A stretch of DNA of 64,000 bases from Bradyrhizobium neotropicale (GTDB lineage: Bacteria; Pseudomonadota; Alphaproteobacteria; Rhizobiales; Xanthobacteraceae). Position numbers and translations under genes: made by a program. How positions within the stretch are numbered: the stretch's first letter is position 1; every line of letters starts with the position of its first letter. Under the pieces are notes generated by a model. It was given only the letters and a program-made list of their open reading frames with translations. It did no database searches and had not been told where the DNA came from. The DNA lies in assembly GCF_001641695.1 (NCBI RefSeq), contig NZ_LSEF01000100.1, positions 61,141 to 125,140 of the forward strand. Direction: 5' to 3'. Shown here one piece after another: positions 63,109-64,000 of this stretch.

Positions 63109-64000
63109 ATGACTTCCGAATCCGCTAACGGCGCAATGAGCGGACTGCGCGTCATCGACCTCACGCGCGTGCTCGGCGGTCCCTACTGCACCCAGATCCT
63201 CGCCGACCATGGCGCCGACGTCATCAAGGTCGAGCCGCCGGCGGGCGACGAGGTGCGCGAATGGGGCCCTCCCTTCCACGAGGAAGACGCGGCCTATTTC
63301 GTCGGCATCAACCGCAACAAGCGCTCGATCGGCCTCGACCTCGCCTCCGAGGGCGGCCGCATCGTGCTGCTGAAGATGCTGGAGACGGCCGACGTCCTGA
63401 TCGAGAATTTCAAGCCGGGCACGCTGGAGAAATGGGGCATCGGCAACGAGGTGCTGCGCGAGAAATTCCCGCGCCTCGTGCATTGCCGGATCTGCGGCTT
63501 CGGCGCCGACGGTCCGCGCGGCGGCAACCCCGGCTATGACGCCATCATCCAGGCGATGACCGGCATGATCGCGGCGACCGGCTCGCCGGAGAGCGGACCG
63601 ATGCGGATCGGCGTGCCGCTCGTCGACATCACCACCGGCCTCTATGCGGCAATTGGCATCCTGATGGCGCTGTCGGAGCGGCAGCGCTCGGGCCAGGGCC
63701 AGTTCCTGGAGACCACGCTGTACGAGACCGGCCTTGCCATCATGCATCCGCATACCGCGAACTATTTCATGCATGGCAAGCCGCCCGGCCTGACCGGCAA
63801 CGAGCATCCCAATCTCGTGCCCTACGCGATCTTCCCGACCAGGACCGACAACATCTTCATCGGCGTCGGCAATGACGGCACCTTCCGCAAGCTCGCGAAG
63901 GAGATCGGCAAGCCCGAGCTCGGCACCGATCCGCGCTTTGCCCGCAACAAGGACCGCATCGCCAATCGCGAGGCGCTGCGCGCCGAGCTTGCCGCCGTGT
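63109..64000 (+). CDS. CaiB/BaiF CoA-transferase family protein, N-terminal part
   Basis: The gene starts at the ATG at 63109 and runs off the right edge; 297 residues of roughly 400 are visible. Class III CoA-transferases move CoA between organic acids. Seen are MSGLRVIDLTRVLGGPYCTQ, DHGADVIKVEPPAGD, RNKRSIGLDL, VLIENFKPGTLEKWG, GYDAIIQAMTGMIAATGSPE and, in the second domain, PYAIFPTRTDNIFIGVGND. The catalytic Asp of the family would be in GVPLVDITTGLYAAIG (the Asp of VDI). The substrate is unknown. Confidence 0.9.
   Translation, partial: MTSESANGAMSGLRVIDLTRVLGGPYCTQILADHGADVIKVEPPAGDEVREWGPPFHEEDAAYFVGINRNKRSIGLDLASEGGRIVLLKMLETADVLIENFKPGTLEKWGIGNEVLREKFPRLVHCRICGFGADGPRGGNPGYDAIIQAMTGMIAATGSPESGPMRIGVPLVDITTGLYAAIGILMALSERQRSGQGQFLETTLYETGLAIMHPHTANYFMHGKPPGLTGNEHPNLVPYAIFPTRTDNIFIGVGNDGTFRKLAKEIGKPELGTDPRFARNKDRIANREALRAELAAV

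Overview
The window is about 64 kb of GC-rich chromosomal DNA, almost entirely coding. It looks like core genome of a Bradyrhizobium-type alphaproteobacterium. Evidence: an Irr protein of 163 residues with the heme-regulatory Cys29 and the His117-119 cluster known from B. japonicum; a Fur-type TGCATC repeat in front of irr; a DivL-type histidine kinase with Tyr in place of the phospho-acceptor His; AddAB instead of RecBCD; the aroA-cmk-rpsA and sppA-ihfB-trpFBA-accD-folC layout; and many short palindromic repeats between genes. No prophage, insertion sequence, CRISPR array or integrated island is visible. The genes at both ends (an M20 peptidase and a CaiB/BaiF CoA-transferase) run off the window.

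Layout. 1-2.5 kb: M20 peptidase end, trmB, DUF2336 protein. 2.6-13.2 kb: translation and RNA operon rimP-nusA-ylxR-infB-rbfA-truB-rpsO-pnp, with a good promoter, leader hairpins and terminators. 13.4-16.6 kb: divergent katG and oxyR (peroxide defence). 16.7-17.8 kb: GNAT and GST pair. 17.9-20.6 kb: fabA-fabB-fabI (unsaturated fatty acid synthesis), divergent from irr. 21.6-30.4 kb: mixed accessory-type single genes (SH3 protein, 2-hydroxyacid dehydrogenase, LysR/aldo-keto reductase pair, MoeB, degenerate trypsin-like protein, gamma-glutamyltransferase, orphan ParA). 30.7-36 kb: mutM, ubiE-ubiB, coaBC, dut. 36.2-48.8 kb: divL, a tsaE-amgK fusion, PilZ, murU, addB-addA, trxA. 48.8-55.6 kb (minus strand): phosphoesterase, folC, accD, trpA, trpB, trpF, LapA-like, ihfB. 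55.8-61 kb (minus): sppA, rpsA, cmk, aroA. 61.2-64 kb: TIGR02300-type acidic protein, tRNA-Ala(GGC), divergent ohrR/ohr, CaiB/BaiF start.

The most interesting item is coaBC (34057-35508). The coenzyme A enzyme carries an N-terminal ribbon-helix-helix domain closely resembling the FitA antitoxin. Two tandem palindromes of identical 8-3-8 architecture sit directly upstream, and one contains the FitA half-site TGATAGCA. No FitB/VapC-like toxin is nearby. This suggests an antitoxin domain recruited to make a metabolic enzyme its own repressor. Other items worth a second look are a phosphoesterase that has lost its first metal-binding motif by an in-frame deletion, a trypsin-like protein without the catalytic His, MoeB and AccD lacking their zinc cysteines, the TsaE-AmgK fusion next to MurU, and regulatory DNA at irr, ohrR/ohr, katG/oxyR, rimP and pnp.
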